Source of the DNA: Bacillota bacterium
GTDB taxonomy: Bacteria > Bacillota > Clostridia > Lachnospirales > Lachnospiraceae
Reading direction: 5' to 3'
NCBI GenBank assembly: GCA_023416695.1
Contig: JAEZGY010000103.1
Coordinates: forward strand, 1-64,000
DNA length: 64,000 nucleotides
Shown here: positions 33,610 through 42,783 of the stretch, one piece after another
Numbering within the stretch: position 1 is the first letter of the stretch
Layout: each line of letters opens with the position of its first letter
Made by a program: the position numbers and the translations under genes
The notes under the pieces: generated by a model
Told to the model about the DNA's origin: nothing
The model's database searches: none
Seen by the model: the letters and a program-made list of their open reading frames with translations, nothing else

Positions 33610-34791
33610 TTAGTAAGTAGTTGGAGTATAAATACTAATAAACATGGTATTGTTACCTTCATAAATGACGGTTAGAGGATACCCATCTTTATTGTCGGCA
33701 TTAAAAAAGGTCTCTTGCCTGTAGTAATCTATGTTAAACCCTTTGTCCATACAAGACGTAACATAGGAAGTGTACTCATCGATTGAGGTATTTCCTACAT
33801 AAATAGTAAATCCGTTGGAACTTTCATAAGAAATACTTGCCATATTTGATTTGGGCACAGGAAGCATATTACCTAGGGCGGTATTTGGCCACACATACTC
33901 TTTGAAATCTAGGGGAGCAGTAATCGAAATGGTTAGTTGGGATCTGAAATCTGTATAATATAACTGTAATTTGTATCCAAGCTCATTGAATCCATAGAAC
34001 TCTTCGCCTGATTCTTTGGAATCAACAGTAAAGCCCTTCTCTATGCAAGCCTTAACATATGCCTTAAACTGTTCTTTAGATATTTCACCGATATCAATAC
34101 TAAAATATCCATCATCATAAACCCTTTCATTCCCCAACTCTGACGGAGGTGCTGGTATGACACTGCAAATTTCGCTGTCAGGCCATTTGTATTTCTCGTA
34201 TGTAATAGTATTATCACTACTATTGCTACGAGGTAACAAGATAAGAGGAATGAATAGAAGAATTCCAATCAACATTGGTACTAAGCGAAACAGGTGTTTC
34301 GGCTCCTTGATAAAATGCATCCCCATAAGCCAGGCAAGAAGAAAAAGACATACTTGAATAAAAGCGATAATGGCTGTTACGAAGTCTTTATAAAACATAT
34401 CCATACAAAAAAAGAATACGCATATGAGAGTAAATAGGATTAAGAACTTGCTTGCTATTCCTTTTTTAAATGCTTTAATTTCGGCTCTTTCATCTTTTTT
34501 CTTTTTATTTTCCACTTCATATTGAAGTTTGGCGAATTCAATGTCTTTGAGGGTACGACTCTTAATTCGCTCAATGGTAACTGCATCGCTCTCTACGATC
34601 ATTTCCTTAGAATTACAAAATGGACATTCTAAGATCAGAGCATCTTCATTGACATTTAATAAACCACCGCAACTCTTACATTTCATCTGAACAGTTGTAA
34701 TGGTTTCTTTTCTTGTCTTAACCTTGGCTTGACATTTTTTGCAGAATTTAGACCCTTCTGGTATTTCACTACCACATTTTGAACAGAGCAT
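33610..34791 (-). CDS. Zinc-ribbon membrane protein with tandem DUF6591-like domains
   Basis: The 393-residue protein has an N-terminal zinc ribbon (CSKCGSEIPEGSKFCKKC), a second ribbon (CKSCGGLL, then CPFCNS), a charged helix, three transmembrane helices (about 110-190), and two extracytoplasmic domains of about 95 residues each beginning WPDSEICSVIPAPP and WPNTALGNMLPVP. These repeats match DUF6591 as I recall it. The start at 34791 follows GGGGGAA on the minus strand. The function is unknown. Confidence 0.75.
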   Translation of the reverse strand: MLCSKCGSEIPEGSKFCKKCQAKVKTRKETITTVQMKCKSCGGLLNVNEDALILECPFCNSKEMIVESDAVTIERIKSRTLKDIEFAKLQYEVENKKKKDERAEIKAFKKGIASKFLILFTLICVFFFCMDMFYKDFVTAIIAFIQVCLFLLAWLMGMHFIKEPKHLFRLVPMLIGILLFIPLILLPRSNSSDNTITYEKYKWPDSEICSVIPAPPSELGNERVYDDGYFSIDIGEISKEQFKAYVKACIEKGFTVDSKESGEEFYGFNELGYKLQLYYTDFRSQLTISITAPLDFKEYVWPNTALGNMLPVPKSNMASISYESSNGFTIYVGNTSIDEYTSYVTSCMDKGFNIDYYRQETFFNADNKDGYPLTVIYEGNNTMFISIYTPTTY

Positions 34792-34996
34792 GACCGATTC
34801 CCCCAGATTTATTTCTATAATCCTATCATACAATAAAACAGCCTATTTTCCAACCGCATATTTCCAGTTAATGAATGAGTTATTAAAGAAAGTGTGTTAT
34901 GATTAGATTATGAACAACTATTAATGCCCTTGGTTTTAAAGGCTATAAAGCTATTAGGTTAAGCAATAAATCTTATACATAAAGGAGAGAAATAGT

Positions 34997-35890
34997 ATGA
35001 GCAATGAAGTATATCTATATGGCCAGATTCTAGGAACCCATTCCTTCTGGTTAAAAGATGGTTTTATTAAGCCTGACGAATATTCTGAAATTAGTGAGCA
35101 ATACTTTTTACCTGGTGGAGAAACAGGTACGGCAGCAACCGTTCTTGCTTCCCTTGGCATAACTGTTAAAATGGATGGCACCCATATTGGAACTGCCGTT
35201 GCTCCTATGTTAAAAGAATTCTATCAGCATAAGACAGTGGATTTGGCTTCGCTTACCTTTGATCCATCCTATGAAGGGCTCATGGATTATGTCATCATAG
35301 CGGATTTGGTACGATCCCCTATGGGCACTTTTCAAGCCCTCTATGCATCAGGAAAGAAACGATGGAATATGCCGAAAGAAAGTGATATTAGTCAGTGTAA
35401 GGTGGCGGCTATCGATCCCTATTTTCAAGAGGAAACCTTGGCGACAGCTGAGCTTTGTGTCAAACATGAGAAGCCATATGTCACTATAGATTGTCACCAT
35501 GACACCTATCTTCACCAACATTCCGCCATTAACATTGCATCAATAGAATGTACTGATACATATTACAAAGGTCTTGAGAAAGAAGAAATCTATCAACTGC
35601 TTACGCTGCATACAGACGGTCTAGTGATTATTACTTCTGGTGCAAATGACATGATTTACGGAAGAAAAGGAAGCCCTATGAAACGGATGAGACCTTTTAC
35701 GGTGGAGGTAAAGAGCACTTTGGGTGCAGGAGATACCTTTAAAGCAGGATGCGTATATGGTTTATTAAAGGGATACTCAGATGAAGAGATTGTCCGTTTT
35801 GCAAGTGCATGCTCCGCTATTGCTATCTCTAGATTTCCACTACCATTACATCCACCGACCCTTGATGAAGTAAAAGATTATCTGTTATAA
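34997..35890 (+). CDS. PfkB-family carbohydrate kinase
   Basis: The 297-residue kinase has the substrate-side signature PGGETGTAATVLASLG and the C-terminal STLGAGDTFKAGCVYG with the catalytic aspartate. The central part is divergent from ribokinase and the first PfkB gene in this window. AAGGAGAG precedes ATG 34997. It is likely monocistronic, and no pathway partner is visible, so the substrate is open. Confidence 0.85.
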   Translation: MSNEVYLYGQILGTHSFWLKDGFIKPDEYSEISEQYFLPGGETGTAATVLASLGITVKMDGTHIGTAVAPMLKEFYQHKTVDLASLTFDPSYEGLMDYVIIADLVRSPMGTFQALYASGKKRWNMPKESDISQCKVAAIDPYFQEETLATAELCVKHEKPYVTIDCHHDTYLHQHSAINIASIECTDTYYKGLEKEEIYQLLTLHTDGLVIITSGANDMIYGRKGSPMKRMRPFTVEVKSTLGAGDTFKAGCVYGLLKGYSDEEIVRFASACSAIAISRFPLPLHPPTLDEVKDYLL

Positions 35891-35977
35891 TGAATCGGTA
35901 ACCCCATGTTCTATTAAGAAAAAGTAAAATAGAGGGTTACAGGATACCATTACTTGTTAGGAAATAAAGGAGAAACT

Positions 35978-36340
35978 ATGATTAAAGTATTAGTGTATAG
36001 AAAATGCAGTACCTGTATAAAAGCCTTAAGATGGTTAGATGAGCATAAGGTGAATTACGAAGAGCGTCCAATTGTAGAAGAAAATCCAACCTTTGAAGAG
36101 CTGAAAGCTTGGTATGCAAAGAGTGGTCTTCCACTGAAGAGATTCTTCAATACTAGCGGTCTTGTATACAAGGACTTAGGCCTTAAAGATAAGCTTCCTA
36201 CTATGAGTGAAGAGGAGCAACTTAAGCTTCTTGCAACCAATGGTAAATTAGTAAAACGTCCATTAGTAGTGGGAGAGGATTTTGTTCTTACAGGGTTTAA
36301 AGAAGCAGAATGGCAAGAAAAGATTAGGATAGTAGTTTAA
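35978..36340 (+). CDS. ArsC/Spx-family protein
   Basis: The 120-residue protein belongs to the ArsC/Spx family. It has a CXXC pair (C10, C13) in YRKCSTCIKALRWLDEH, the FFNTSG segment and a C-terminal KRPLVVGEDFVLTGF loop. The presence of the ArsC-type RP motif and absence of a long C-terminal tail suggests the YffB/ArsC-like branch rather than Spx. The start at ATG 35978 follows AAGGAG; the ATG-less extension from 35954 would include that site. Confidence 0.85.
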   Translation: MIKVLVYRKCSTCIKALRWLDEHKVNYEERPIVEENPTFEELKAWYAKSGLPLKRFFNTSGLVYKDLGLKDKLPTMSEEEQLKLLATNGKLVKRPLVVGEDFVLTGFKEAEWQEKIRIVV

Positions 36341-36432
36341 ATCAGCTAAGATATGAAAAGTCATTGTTAAAATATGGGCATTTTGATATGATTATATTAG
36401 AACTAAAACGTGAAGTTGTAGGGGGCTAAGTA

Positions 36433-36867
36433 ATGATATCATTAAAAGAGTTGAACGTAGAGAATTGGCTGGAGGTTGCAAACTTGTCAGTTTCTGAGGA
36501 GCAAAAGAAGATCTTTCAAGTACCCAATGTATATTGGATTGGTATCAGTCGGTATGAAGAACATTCTACCTTATTTGCAATCATGCATAATGACATTAAC
36601 ATTGGACTGCTTGGGTTAGGCTATGATGAAGATGGAATTTCAGGCTTTATTAATCCTTTGATGATTGATGAAAGATACCAAGGAAAAGGCTATTCCAGAC
36701 AAGCCATGCAATTAGCCATAGAATACTTAAGAACAGAGTTAAAAGTTCCTTCTATCAATATTGGGCATCGAAAGGAAAATGTAGTTGCAGGTAAGCTATA
36801 TGAAAGCTTAGGTTTTGTAATTGTTGATGAGGAAGAGGGAAATTATTGTAGAAGATTGGTATTGTGA
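36433..36867 (+). CDS. GNAT family N-acetyltransferase
   Basis: The 144-residue protein matches GNAT enzymes: an N-terminal SVSEEQKKIF helix, strand GLLGLGYDEDGISGFINPLMIDERYQGKGYSRQAMQLAI containing the acetyl-CoA pyrophosphate loop (QGKGYS), and the late GHRKENVVAGKLYESLGF. It resembles spermidine/streptothricin-type acetyltransferases but the substrate is unknown. TTGTAGGGGG precedes ATG 36433. The following cupin gene starts 14 bases after its stop. Confidence 0.85.
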   Translation: MISLKELNVENWLEVANLSVSEEQKKIFQVPNVYWIGISRYEEHSTLFAIMHNDINIGLLGLGYDEDGISGFINPLMIDERYQGKGYSRQAMQLAIEYLRTELKVPSINIGHRKENVVAGKLYESLGFVIVDEEEGNYCRRLVL

Positions 36868-36880
36868 TTGGGAGGATATG

Positions 36881-37348
36881 ATGGATAGCATTAAGCATGT
36901 AAGCAAAAGTGAACTGAAGGTACAGCATAAATGTGAACATGAGGGATTCGAATATTATAAAAGAGAGTTCGTGACGAAAGGCGATGAAGCTAAAAGTTTA
37001 GTAAGTATTTTCGAGATTCCTCCAGGGAAAGCGGCATACCCATATCATTATCATCTGAAGAATGAGGAAACCTTCTATATCCTTAGTGGGGAAGGAATAC
37101 TAAAAACACCTGAGGGGGAAAGAAAAGTAGTAGCAGGAGATTTATTATTTTTTCCTGCGAAGGCCAGTGGGGCACATAAATTAACCAATGCTTCCTCTAC
37201 AGAAATGCTTGTTTATATCGACTTTGATGCAGTTCATGATTTGGATGTAGCCATCTATCCGGATTCCAACAAAATTGGTATATGGGGCAAGGATGTGGAC
37301 AAAGTCTTCCCTCAAGATGCTAATGTAGATTATTACGAGGGAGAATAG
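36881..37348 (+). CDS. Cupin-domain protein
   Basis: The 156-residue product has a single cupin barrel (about 45-125): PYHYHLKNEETFYILSGEG carries the HxH(x)E metal motif and the later FPAKASGAHKLTNAS supplies the second histidine. The start is placed at ATG 36881 with GGAGG five bases upstream; ATG 36878 is also possible. Cotranscription with the GNAT gene is likely. The substrate or role is unknown. Confidence 0.85.
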   Translation: MDSIKHVSKSELKVQHKCEHEGFEYYKREFVTKGDEAKSLVSIFEIPPGKAAYPYHYHLKNEETFYILSGEGILKTPEGERKVVAGDLLFFPAKASGAHKLTNASSTEMLVYIDFDAVHDLDVAIYPDSNKIGIWGKDVDKVFPQDANVDYYEGE

Positions 37349-37384
37349 GTAGTTAAGGAAGTAATTTATTAAATTGTAGAGTTA

Positions 37385-37419
37385 GGCATTCTGCAGCAGG
37401 GTTGCAGGATGCCTTTTTT
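37385..37419 (+). terminator. Rho-independent terminator
   Basis: GGCATTCTGCA (37385-37395) pairs with TGCAGGATGCC (37403-37413), followed by six T residues. It ends the GNAT-cupin unit. Confidence 0.9.
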
Positions 37420-37536
37420 GTCAAGTATTGCTTGTTTCAGTAGGGTTGAGAACTAGGAGTCCGTTTTATGGTACATCAAATCTATGTATAATGGAGTTGG
37501 TAAAGAGCTTATTTGATAAAGAGAGGAGTGTAGAAT

Positions 37537-37836
37537 ATGGCAATGTATGATTGGAATCATAATGGGAAAAACGACATGGGAGATAATTATATTGAGTACC
37601 AAATATATCAGGATGTAACAGGGGAGGAACATGAACCATCCTATACACCAAGCCGAAGTAGAGGAATGTCAACGTGCGGGGCTATTATATGTGTCATTGG
37701 AGGATTGGTCTTACAGGCTATGTTATATACAACACTTGATATCGAGGTAGATGATGTACCGATACTAGTGATACTTATTTTGTGGGTTGTTTTCTCAGGG
37801 ATTGTGGCGGTTGTAATAGATAAGATTGGTTTATAG
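37537..37836 (+). CDS. Small EF-hand-like two-TM protein
   Basis: The 99-residue protein begins with a calcium-loop-like segment (YDWNHNGKNDMGDNYIEYQIY) and has two transmembrane helices (about 47-68 and 74-94). GAGAGGAGTG precedes ATG 37537. Proteins of this layout, an acidic DxNxxGxxD N-terminus plus a membrane pair, are frequent and uncharacterised in Firmicutes. It resembles the 56857 gene in its N-terminal motif only. Confidence 0.6.
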   Translation: MAMYDWNHNGKNDMGDNYIEYQIYQDVTGEEHEPSYTPSRSRGMSTCGAIICVIGGLVLQAMLYTTLDIEVDDVPILVILILWVVFSGIVAVVIDKIGL

Positions 37837-37873
37837 AATGGATGATGATGTAACTATAGTAGGAGGAAATGTT

Positions 37874-38054
37874 ATGAGAAAGGTGAAAGTGATAATTTTT
37901 GTAATGATAGTAGCAATAGGGATTATGGCCTGCACAGTGCCTGTAGGTAATACGGATACGGTGAGTAAGGAAAATAAAGTTACGACTACACCTGTCAAGA
38001 ATGGACATTGACATTATTACCATTACATACGTTGACGGAAGTAAAAAACTATGA
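37874..38054 (+). pseudogene. Truncated or frameshifted small lipoprotein
   Basis: From ATG 37874 (AGGAGG upstream) a lipoprotein signal with Cys at position 20 is followed by a Thr/Asn/Lys linker that stops at 38011 after 45 residues. A second frame from 38001 to 38054 continues as MDIDIITITYVDGSKKL, which looks like a domain end. A frameshift near 38000 would join the two. Either a 45-residue lipoprotein or a decayed gene. Confidence 0.45.
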
Positions 38055-38090
38055 AATTTTCTGTAAATAGGGAATTCTATGATAATTTTG

Positions 38091-38129
38091 AGAGTGGATG
38101 GAGACTTATTTGAGTGCCATCCACTCTTT
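38091..38129 (+). terminator. Rho-independent terminator
   Basis: AGAGTGGATGG (38091-38101) pairs with CCATCCACTCT (38117-38127), followed by TTGAC. It closes the lipoprotein locus. Confidence 0.7.
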
Positions 38130-38246
38130 GACTATTTAATAAGGTATACTGCTTGTCAATAATGATTGCACTATTTTAGTCTTTCGCTTAAAGTATATAT
38201 AACGATAAACAAGAATTTGTCTAATTCAGAGGAGACAAACATAATT

Positions 38247-38738
38247 ATGGAATTGATGGATAAGATAAAAATTTTGAAGAAGATTGCTAGAGAGTTTAAT
38301 CAGGCACATATTACCTGGTCACTTGGAGCGTCTATGTTGCTTTATTTCAAGGGCATTACAACAGAGTTTTATGACATAGACATAATGATTGTGAACGAAG
38401 ATGCCGAATTGGTAAAGAGAATAATGAAGTCTTTGTCTGCTGAACTACAACCACCAAAACCGAACGATAAATATCAAACAAAAACATTTCTGGAATATGT
38501 CTTAGAAGGCGTTGATGTGGATATTATGGGAGGCTTTGGAATTGTTTATGGGGGTAAAACAATTGATTGCTCCTTACATCCAGATCAAATTGTAGAATAC
38601 TTGGATTTAGGAAATGAAAAGATACCACTTCAATCCGTTGATCTTTGGTGCAAATACTACGAACTTATGGGAAGAGATAATAAAGTTCAAATGATAAAAA
38701 ATGCAACTATAAACAATCAGTCAAATGCCAGTTTGTAG
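38247..38738 (+). CDS. Nucleotidyltransferase-fold protein
   Basis: The 163-residue soluble protein has an MNT/DUF6036-like nucleotidyltransferase signature: WSLGASMLLYFKGITTEFYDIDIMIV, with the G-S and D-x-D elements. It lacks an obvious toxin or antitoxin partner. The start at ATG 38247 is supported by GAGGAG about 12 bases upstream; the longer frame from 38166 is unlikely. It may be a relic of an AbiEii/MNT-type system, but this is inference. Confidence 0.6.
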   Translation: MELMDKIKILKKIAREFNQAHITWSLGASMLLYFKGITTEFYDIDIMIVNEDAELVKRIMKSLSAELQPPKPNDKYQTKTFLEYVLEGVDVDIMGGFGIVYGGKTIDCSLHPDQIVEYLDLGNEKIPLQSVDLWCKYYELMGRDNKVQMIKNATINNQSNASL

Positions 38739-38760
38739 TGATAATAAGCATCAAAATACA

Positions 38761-38788
38761 GGAGCTAAGAATTGCAATTCTTAGCTCC
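38761..38788 (+). terminator. Perfect 28-base palindrome
   Basis: Bases 38761-38788 (GGAGCTAAGAATT then its complement) form a palindrome with a small effective loop at the centre. It acts as a terminator for the nucleotidyltransferase gene; a T-rich stretch follows on the plus strand. It sits at the edge of the IS256-like remnant. Confidence 0.6.
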
Positions 38789-38789
38789 A

Positions 38790-38917
38790 TTAATTTTATC
38801 ATTAATATGAGAAATATCTTTCTGTCGTTTTCGTACAATCTGTGGTGCAAATGAAATTTGACGATCTTGAGGTACATTAATATCTAGTTCGCCATACTTA
38901 CCCTTTGCATCATATAT
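38790..38917 (-). mobile_element. IS256-family transposase fragment
   Basis: The minus strand between 38917 and 38790 translates to YDAKGKYGELDINVPQDR followed by QISFAPQIVRKRQKDIS and HINDKI. This corresponds to the N-terminal part of IS256/mutator-type transposases (the VPRDR...FEPQIV...RDISG block). A stop lies just upstream and the match ends at the palindrome, so only about 40 codons survive. No terminal inverted repeats were found. Confidence 0.75.
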
Positions 38918-39002
38918 TTATGAAATTTATAGAGTTTTTTCACAGGCGGCGAATTGTATAAATTCGCTCTCCTCTTTCTTGGAATGATGTATTAGATTAT
39001 TT

Positions 39003-40094
39003 CTATTTTAAAGTAATCTTCATAACAACTGGGTTATGATCAGTATGTTCAAACTTAAGATTCTGGGTGGCTACACTTTCTACCTGCACATTATCAGATA
39101 CAATGAAACCATCAATCATATAATACTGAAAGGTATCTGGATCACTTCCTAATAACGCTTTATCTGTAGAGCGGCAAGTAGGTGTTTGATTATCCATAAA
39201 GAACTGCCAACCGTCTCCAAAATCATTGATATCTAATACTCCTGGTTGCCAAACCTCATCGGAAGTCTTTGGATACATACTGGCATCCACGTTGGTGAAG
39301 GTCTGATTAAAATCACCACCAGCAATTACATAATTGCCTGCTTCCATTTCCTTTTGCATAAATTCACGTAAGATCTTGGTCTGAGCGACCTTTCCTTCTC
39401 CATCATCAAATGCTTCTAAATGTAGATTCACAAGAACTAACTCCTTGTCACTGCCTTTAACAGGAATACGACTAACTAATAGACAGCGTTTTAAATTGGC
39501 CATACGAACTGGATAGCTAAATGGATTTGGTAGGGCTACTCTTGTTGCTTCAGTAACATCATATTTAGAAAATGTCATAATCCCGCTGTTTACCTTACCA
39601 ATGGTAGGTAGTGGATATGGTACATATTCTACCTTAAAGTTTGGCGCATAAGATGCGTTGTAGCCTGTAATATTATCCATTATGGTTTGTTGTTGATTTA
39701 TGTTGTAGGAACGTTTGGAATCCACGTCTACTTCCTGAAGAAAAAGGATGTCTGGCTGAATGGTATTAATCTCATCGATAAAGCCTTGCACATTATCCTG
39801 AACTTGTTCCTTAGTGGAGTTTTGTACACTCTTGCCACCCCCCATAAAGAAATCAGAATAGTTGGCTAAATCGCCATATCCAATATTCCAACTCATAACG
39901 GTAAAGGAATCCCCTTGTGTCACCTGCTTGGACGCTTCTCCTTCTACCTCTAATGAGAGCATATCCTCTGGTTTGTATTCTGTGATGGTCAGATAAGTAA
40001 GCATTCCGATGACTGCTAGGATACAGATTCCAAGAATAATCCCAATCACCTTTAATACACGTTTAACAATTTTATTGGCTTTTATTTTACTCAT
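39003..40094 (-). CDS. Endonuclease/exonuclease/phosphatase family protein
   Basis: The 363-residue protein has an N-terminal transmembrane helix (about 12-34) and an EEP-fold domain. Motifs MSWNIGYG, LFLQEVDVDS, LVNLHLEAFDDGE, IAGGDFNQTF and the terminal FEHTDHNPVVMKITL cover the conserved Asn, Glu, His, Asp and Asp-His residues. The membrane anchor places the active site outside the cytoplasm, suggesting a phospholipid or nucleotide phosphatase role. GGGAGG precedes the ATG. Confidence 0.85.
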   Translation of the reverse strand: MSKIKANKIVKRVLKVIGIILGICILAVIGMLTYLTITEYKPEDMLSLEVEGEASKQVTQGDSFTVMSWNIGYGDLANYSDFFMGGGKSVQNSTKEQVQDNVQGFIDEINTIQPDILFLQEVDVDSKRSYNINQQQTIMDNITGYNASYAPNFKVEYVPYPLPTIGKVNSGIMTFSKYDVTEATRVALPNPFSYPVRMANLKRCLLVSRIPVKGSDKELVLVNLHLEAFDDGEGKVAQTKILREFMQKEMEAGNYVIAGGDFNQTFTNVDASMYPKTSDEVWQPGVLDINDFGDGWQFFMDNQTPTCRSTDKALLGSDPDTFQYYMIDGFIVSDNVQVESVATQNLKFEHTDHNPVVMKITLK

Positions 40095-40480
40095 ATTACC
40101 TCCCTTAATAATGAATGTTTCAAATAAAAAGCGATCTGTGATGCCTTATGGCATCTATGCCATTATAACACGTTCCTCTCAATTAGAGAATAATTTGCTG
40201 TAGAAAATAGTGAAGTATGACAAAACGATAATTAACAAAGAAGAATTTCACAACATAACTCTTTGTTTACTCCAAATTTACGCTTTTTTAAACTTACATA
40301 GTCTTTTATAAAGTAGGATAGTAATACCGTTGTTGGAGAAATAGTATTATATCGAATTAACGCATTTTTCCATTTCTTAGCCCTTTTAATGCATTTAATA
40401 GGATAGGTATATGTTGTATTATTTACCCAGAAGCAAAGGTACAAGCCAACAAATTAAAATATTTATTAGGGAGGATTTCT
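40095..40480. other. Intergenic region between EEP and sugar operon
   Basis: No gene is supported here. For the minus-strand EEP gene a TATAAT lies at 40162-40167 and a dyad GATGCC-TTAT-GGCATC (40140-40155) sits at the expected transcription start, a possible operator. On the plus strand I see no convincing cre or AraC half-site for the solute-binding-protein gene, only AGGGAGG before its ATG. Confidence 0.5.
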
Positions 40481-41815
40481 ATGAAAAAAAGGTTACTAAG
40501 CACACTATTATGTGTTGTACTGGTTTCTGTATTGGTTGCAGGTTGTGGTAAAAGCGATAAAAATACAAATACAACACCTGCTCCAACTAAGAAAGCAACT
40601 GAAGCCGCAACCAAAACACCAGATGCTGAGAAGACACCAGCTGCTGAACAAGTAACAATCACATATTCTGTATGGGATGCCAATCAGGCTAAACTTTTAA
40701 AGACAGTAGCAGATGAGTTTACAGCAAAGAATCCTAATATCAAAATTGATATTCAGGTTACTAGCTGGGATACATACTGGACAGCACTGGAAGCAGCTGC
40801 AACAGGAGGTTCCTTACCAGATACTTTTTGGATGCATACGAACAACATCTACTATTATGGATCTAATGATCAGTTGTTAGATTTAACACCTTATATCGAG
40901 AAGAGTGAGTTAGTGGATTTAAAGAACTATCCACAAGGCTTAGATGATATTTATAATATTAATGGTAAGCAGTGTGCTATTCCTAAGGATTATGATACAA
41001 TCGGCCTTTGGTACAACAAGACTTTGTTTGATAAAGCTGGAATTGCATATCCAGATGAAACTTGGACTTGGGATACTTTAGAAGAGGTTGCTAAGAAGCT
41101 TACCACACCTGATGGAAAGCAATATGGTTTCTGTGCTGGTTTACATAATCAGGAAGGTTATTACAACTTCGTATATCAAAATGGTGGTGAGATTATAACT
41201 GCCGATAAGAAATCTGGATATGACAATGAAAAGACTATCGCTGGTATCCAAGAATACTTTGATTTTGTAAAAAATGGTACTTCTCCTATGATTTTTGATG
41301 ATGCTGCTCGTTCTGAAGCGATTCAAAATGGTTTGGTTGCAATGGGAATGTTCGGTTCCTGGAATTTATCTGCATTTGCTGCTAATGAGTTCATGACAAA
41401 GAACTTTGATGTTGCCATCCTTCCATCCTCCCCCGATGGAACTCGTGCATCTATCTTTAATGGACTTGGTAATGCAATCGCTGCAAACTGTAAACACCCA
41501 GACGAAGCTTGGAAATGGGTTGAATACTTAAGCAGTAAAGAAGGCCAGGAAAGACAAGCAGAACTTGGTATAGCAATTTCAGCATATAATGGAACTGCAG
41601 ACAAATTTACCAGTGCTTATCCGATGTTCAATGCCAAATGTTATATTGATATGGTTGATTACGCTAAGATTCGTCCATATTCAAATCAGACCACAGTATG
41701 GGAAGATAAATCATATGAATTATTAAAGAAAGCATATGCTGGAGAAGAGGATACTGCGACAGCTTGCAAGGCAGTAGCCAAAATGATGAATGAGGCTTTA
41801 GCGGCTGAGCAATAA
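40481..41815 (+). CDS. Sugar ABC transporter substrate-binding lipoprotein
   Basis: The 444-residue lipoprotein has a signal peptide with lipobox LVAGC (Cys 22), a Thr/Ala-rich linker and an extracellular solute-binding domain of family 1 type (MsmE/RafE-like), including DTFWMHTNNIYYYG and the KHPDEAWKWVEYLSS C-terminal lobe segment. It captures an oligosaccharide for the two permeases that follow. Linked GH36 enzymes suggest alpha-galactosides such as raffinose or melibiose. AGGGAGG precedes ATG 40481. A weak terminator-like segment at 41820-41855 may tune its higher expression. Confidence 0.93.
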   Translation: MKKRLLSTLLCVVLVSVLVAGCGKSDKNTNTTPAPTKKATEAATKTPDAEKTPAAEQVTITYSVWDANQAKLLKTVADEFTAKNPNIKIDIQVTSWDTYWTALEAAATGGSLPDTFWMHTNNIYYYGSNDQLLDLTPYIEKSELVDLKNYPQGLDDIYNINGKQCAIPKDYDTIGLWYNKTLFDKAGIAYPDETWTWDTLEEVAKKLTTPDGKQYGFCAGLHNQEGYYNFVYQNGGEIITADKKSGYDNEKTIAGIQEYFDFVKNGTSPMIFDDAARSEAIQNGLVAMGMFGSWNLSAFAANEFMTKNFDVAILPSSPDGTRASIFNGLGNAIAANCKHPDEAWKWVEYLSSKEGQERQAELGIAISAYNGTADKFTSAYPMFNAKCYIDMVDYAKIRPYSNQTTVWEDKSYELLKKAYAGEEDTATACKAVAKMMNEALAAEQ

Positions 41816-41869
41816 GTTTTATACAGATGCGGTAGTTATGGCTACCGCATTTTGTGATAGGAGTAGACG

Positions 41870-42772
41870 ATGAGAAAGACAAGTGTGAATAGGAAGAAAT
41901 GGAATGAATGGTGTTGGGCTTGGTTTATGATAGCTCCTACCATTTTGGGGTTAATAGTGTTGAACATCATTCCGATATTTCAAACCATATACCTGAGCTT
42001 TTTCAAGAGCGGGGCATTCGGTAAAGGAAATATCTTTGTATGGTTTGATAATTATAAGAAAATGTTTGCAGATTCACAGGTTTGGTATGCCGTTCGGAAC
42101 ACCTTGCAATATACCTGTTTAGTGGTACCCATTACAACAAGTATTGCTCTCATATTAGCGGTGGCATTTAACGGAAAAGTAAAAGGAAAAACTATATACA
42201 GAAGCATTTATTTCTTTCCAATGGTAGCAGCACCTGCTGCTATTAATATGATTTGGAAGTGGTTATATAATGAACAGTATGGATTAATTAATCACTTCCT
42301 AGGGAAAATAGGAATTGGTCCAATCAGATGGATTGACGATCCTAGGGTGGCATTGTTCTCCATAGCTATCATAGGTATATGGTGTACTATTGGTTACAGT
42401 ATGGTTCTGTTACTTGCAGGTTTGCAGGAAATACCAAAGGATTATTATGATGCTTCCAATCTTGATGGTGCTAGTAAAGTAAAACAGTTCTTTTTTATTA
42501 CGGTACCACTGATATCACCTACCTTGTTTTTCGTGCTAGTAACAAGTATTATTACTGCAATGCAGGTATTTGACGTGGTATATATGATGATAGATGGAGC
42601 TAGTCCATCCTATGATAGTACGGTTTCTCTGGTATATTTGTTCTACAATAATTCTTTTAGATATACCAACAAGGGGTATGGATCAGCTATTGTAATGCTT
42701 CTTCTGGTAATTATCATGATTATTACCTTGATTCAGACCAAACTACAGAAAAAATGGGTGAAATATATGTAA
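41870..42772 (+). CDS. Sugar ABC transporter permease (MsmF/RafF-like)
   Basis: The 300-residue inner-membrane permease has six predicted transmembrane helices and the EAA-loop signature YYDASNLDGASKVKQFFFITVPLISP, which contacts the ATPase. It belongs to the MalF/UgpA-type permeases. It lies 54 bases after the binding-protein gene and 11 bases before the second permease. No ABC ATPase is encoded in this operon, so a shared MsmX/MsmK-type ATPase from elsewhere is expected. Confidence 0.93.
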   Translation: MRKTSVNRKKWNEWCWAWFMIAPTILGLIVLNIIPIFQTIYLSFFKSGAFGKGNIFVWFDNYKKMFADSQVWYAVRNTLQYTCLVVPITTSIALILAVAFNGKVKGKTIYRSIYFFPMVAAPAAINMIWKWLYNEQYGLINHFLGKIGIGPIRWIDDPRVALFSIAIIGIWCTIGYSMVLLLAGLQEIPKDYYDASNLDGASKVKQFFFITVPLISPTLFFVLVTSIITAMQVFDVVYMMIDGASPSYDSTVSLVYLFYNNSFRYTNKGYGSAIVMLLLVIIMIITLIQTKLQKKWVKYM

Positions 42773-42783
42773 GGAGTGACAAA

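Noticed and set aside
38940..38965. Terminator of the EEP gene (GCGAATT hairpin)
   Set aside because: The 7-bp stem has no T tail on either strand and is too weak to call.
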